In this document: in pieces, positions 4,583 through 5,294 of the stretch
Layout: every line of letters begins with the position of its first letter
Numbering within the stretch: the stretch's first letter is position 1
Assembly: GCA_027451085.1 (NCBI GenBank)
Contig: DAIDKA010000292.1
Span: forward strand, 1 to 5,294
Direction: 5' to 3'
Source of the DNA: Gammaproteobacteria bacterium
GTDB taxonomy: Bacteria > Pseudomonadota > Gammaproteobacteria > Steroidobacterales > Steroidobacteraceae
Length of the DNA: 5,294 nt
The notes under the pieces: model-generated
What the model was told of the DNA's origin: nothing
Seen by the model: the letters and a program-made list of their open reading frames with translations, nothing else
Database searches by the model: none
Translations under genes and position numbers: made by a program

Positions 4583-5294
4583 CTACGGCGCTTTTCGCCC
4601 GCCGGGCAGAAGCATCGTCCTGCCCGGCTCCTGCCTCAGGATGACCAGGTCATCCCGGTGGATCAATTCATCGCCGCTGCGATAGCCCAGGATGGCTTCG
4701 ATCTCGGACGACCTGCGCCCCATGATGCGCGACACATCGCCGTCGGCATAAGCGCTGATGCCACGGGCCACCTCGATGCCGTCGGGCGCCACGATGCTCA
4801 CCGTATCGCCTTGCTCGAACCGGCCCCCGAGCCTCAACACCCCGGCCGGCAGCAGGCTGCGGCCGTCGTACAGCGCCTGCAGCGCGCCGGCGTCGATGGT
4901 CAGTGACCCGGCCGGATGCAGCGTGCCCGCGATCCACTGCTTGCGGGCCGCTGCGGGTGTCGCACTGGGTACGAACCAGGTGCAGCGGGCACCCTCTTCC
5001 AGGCGACGGACCGGGTGTTCGTGGTGCCCCGCCGCGATGCACATATGGCAACCGGCGTTGGTGGCGATCTTCGCCGCCATGATCTTGGTGGTCATGCCAC
5101 CGGAACCGACCGCCGAGGCCGAGCCCTGCGCCATGGCTTCGATCTGCGGCGTCACCTGGTTCACACGGGCGATGAATTGCGCCGCCGGGTCCTTGTTGGG
5201 ATCGGCGGTGAACAGCCCCTCGACGTCGGACAGCAACACGAGACAATCCGCCGCCGCCATCTGCGCCACGCGCGCGCCCAGGCGGTCGTTGTCG
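4583..5294 (-). CDS. proB: Glutamate 5-kinase ProB, C-terminal two thirds (5' end outside window)
   Basis: ProB phosphorylates glutamate to gamma-glutamyl phosphate with ATP, the committed and usually proline-inhibited step of proline synthesis. About 236 residues are visible. They start in the conserved DNDRLGARVA motif of the amino acid kinase domain, followed by LLSDVEGLFTADP (nucleotide-binding region) and GSGGMTTKIMAAKIA, whose Lys matches the conserved GGMSTK lysine of E. coli ProB. The C-terminal part, from ARKQWIAGTLHPAG onward, is the PUA domain, with RSLLPAGV, IMGRRSSEIEAILGY and HRDDLVIL. About 145 N-terminal residues lie off the right edge. The tail after HRDDLVIL is about 16 residues longer than in E. 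coli and rich in Gly, Arg and Pro. The gene ends in TAG 29 bases before proA, giving the usual proBA operon. The operon promoter is outside the window. Confidence 0.97.
   Translation of the reverse strand, partial: DNDRLGARVAQMAAADCLVLLSDVEGLFTADPNKDPAAQFIARVNQVTPQIEAMAQGSASAVGSGGMTTKIMAAKIATNAGCHMCIAAGHHEHPVRRLEEGARCTWFVPSATPAAARKQWIAGTLHPAGSLTIDAGALQALYDGRSLLPAGVLRLGGRFEQGDTVSIVAPDGIEVARGISAYADGDVSRIMGRRSSEIEAILGYRSGDELIHRDDLVILRQEPGRTMLLPGGRKAP

Noticed and set aside
3222..4685. A 487-residue open frame on the + strand opposite proA and the end of proB
   Set aside because: It is antisense to two clear enzymes and shows no recognisable motif. It is rich in His, Arg, Gly and Ala, as expected when GC-rich coding DNA is read backwards.

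Overview
This is a GC-rich, densely coding bacterial window, most likely from a member of the Pseudomonadota. That is judged from protein style and from the proBA and moa gene content, not from any search. The ProA and ProB sequences look to me like the alphaproteobacterial type (recollection only), while the MobA-like domain recalls gammaproteobacterial relatives, so I do not assign a class.

Left half, + strand (1-2843): a molybdenum cofactor (Moco) operon. It holds the 3' end of moaC, then a single frame joining a MobA-like guanylyltransferase to a MoaD sulfur carrier (353-1201), then a single frame joining MoaE, a MoeB/ThiF-type adenylyltransferase and a rhodanese (1224-2843). MoaC helps make cyclic pyranopterin monophosphate. 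The MoeB domain adenylates the MoaD C-terminal Gly-Gly, the rhodanese probably supplies sulfur, and MoaD with MoaE inserts the dithiolene sulfurs to give molybdopterin. The MobA domain would add GMP to the finished Mo cofactor. Activities usually spread over five or six proteins are therefore packed into two multidomain chains. A ten-histidine linker separates the MoaE and MoeB domains, and a perfect 9-bp inverted repeat lies in the DNA just after it.

Middle, - strand (2812-3209): a decayed MarR-family regulator. Its N-terminal dimerisation helix and its post-wing/C-terminal part are recognisable, but the helix-turn-helix core is missing in frame, and the only start codons are in another frame. 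Its 3' end overlaps the 3' end of the MoaE-MoeB-rhodanese gene by 32 bp, convergently. The span 3210-3260 holds an inverted repeat and no gene.

Right half, - strand (3261-5294): a proBA operon for the first two steps of proline synthesis from glutamate. proB lacks its 5' end at the window edge. A 29-nt spacer with a strong Shine-Dalgarno precedes the complete proA.

The main points of interest are the two complementary Moco fusions, the His-rich linker, the altered second zinc-cysteine pair of the MoeB domain, and the MarR remnant without its DNA-binding core. No tRNA, rRNA, CRISPR array, insertion sequence or phage gene was seen.
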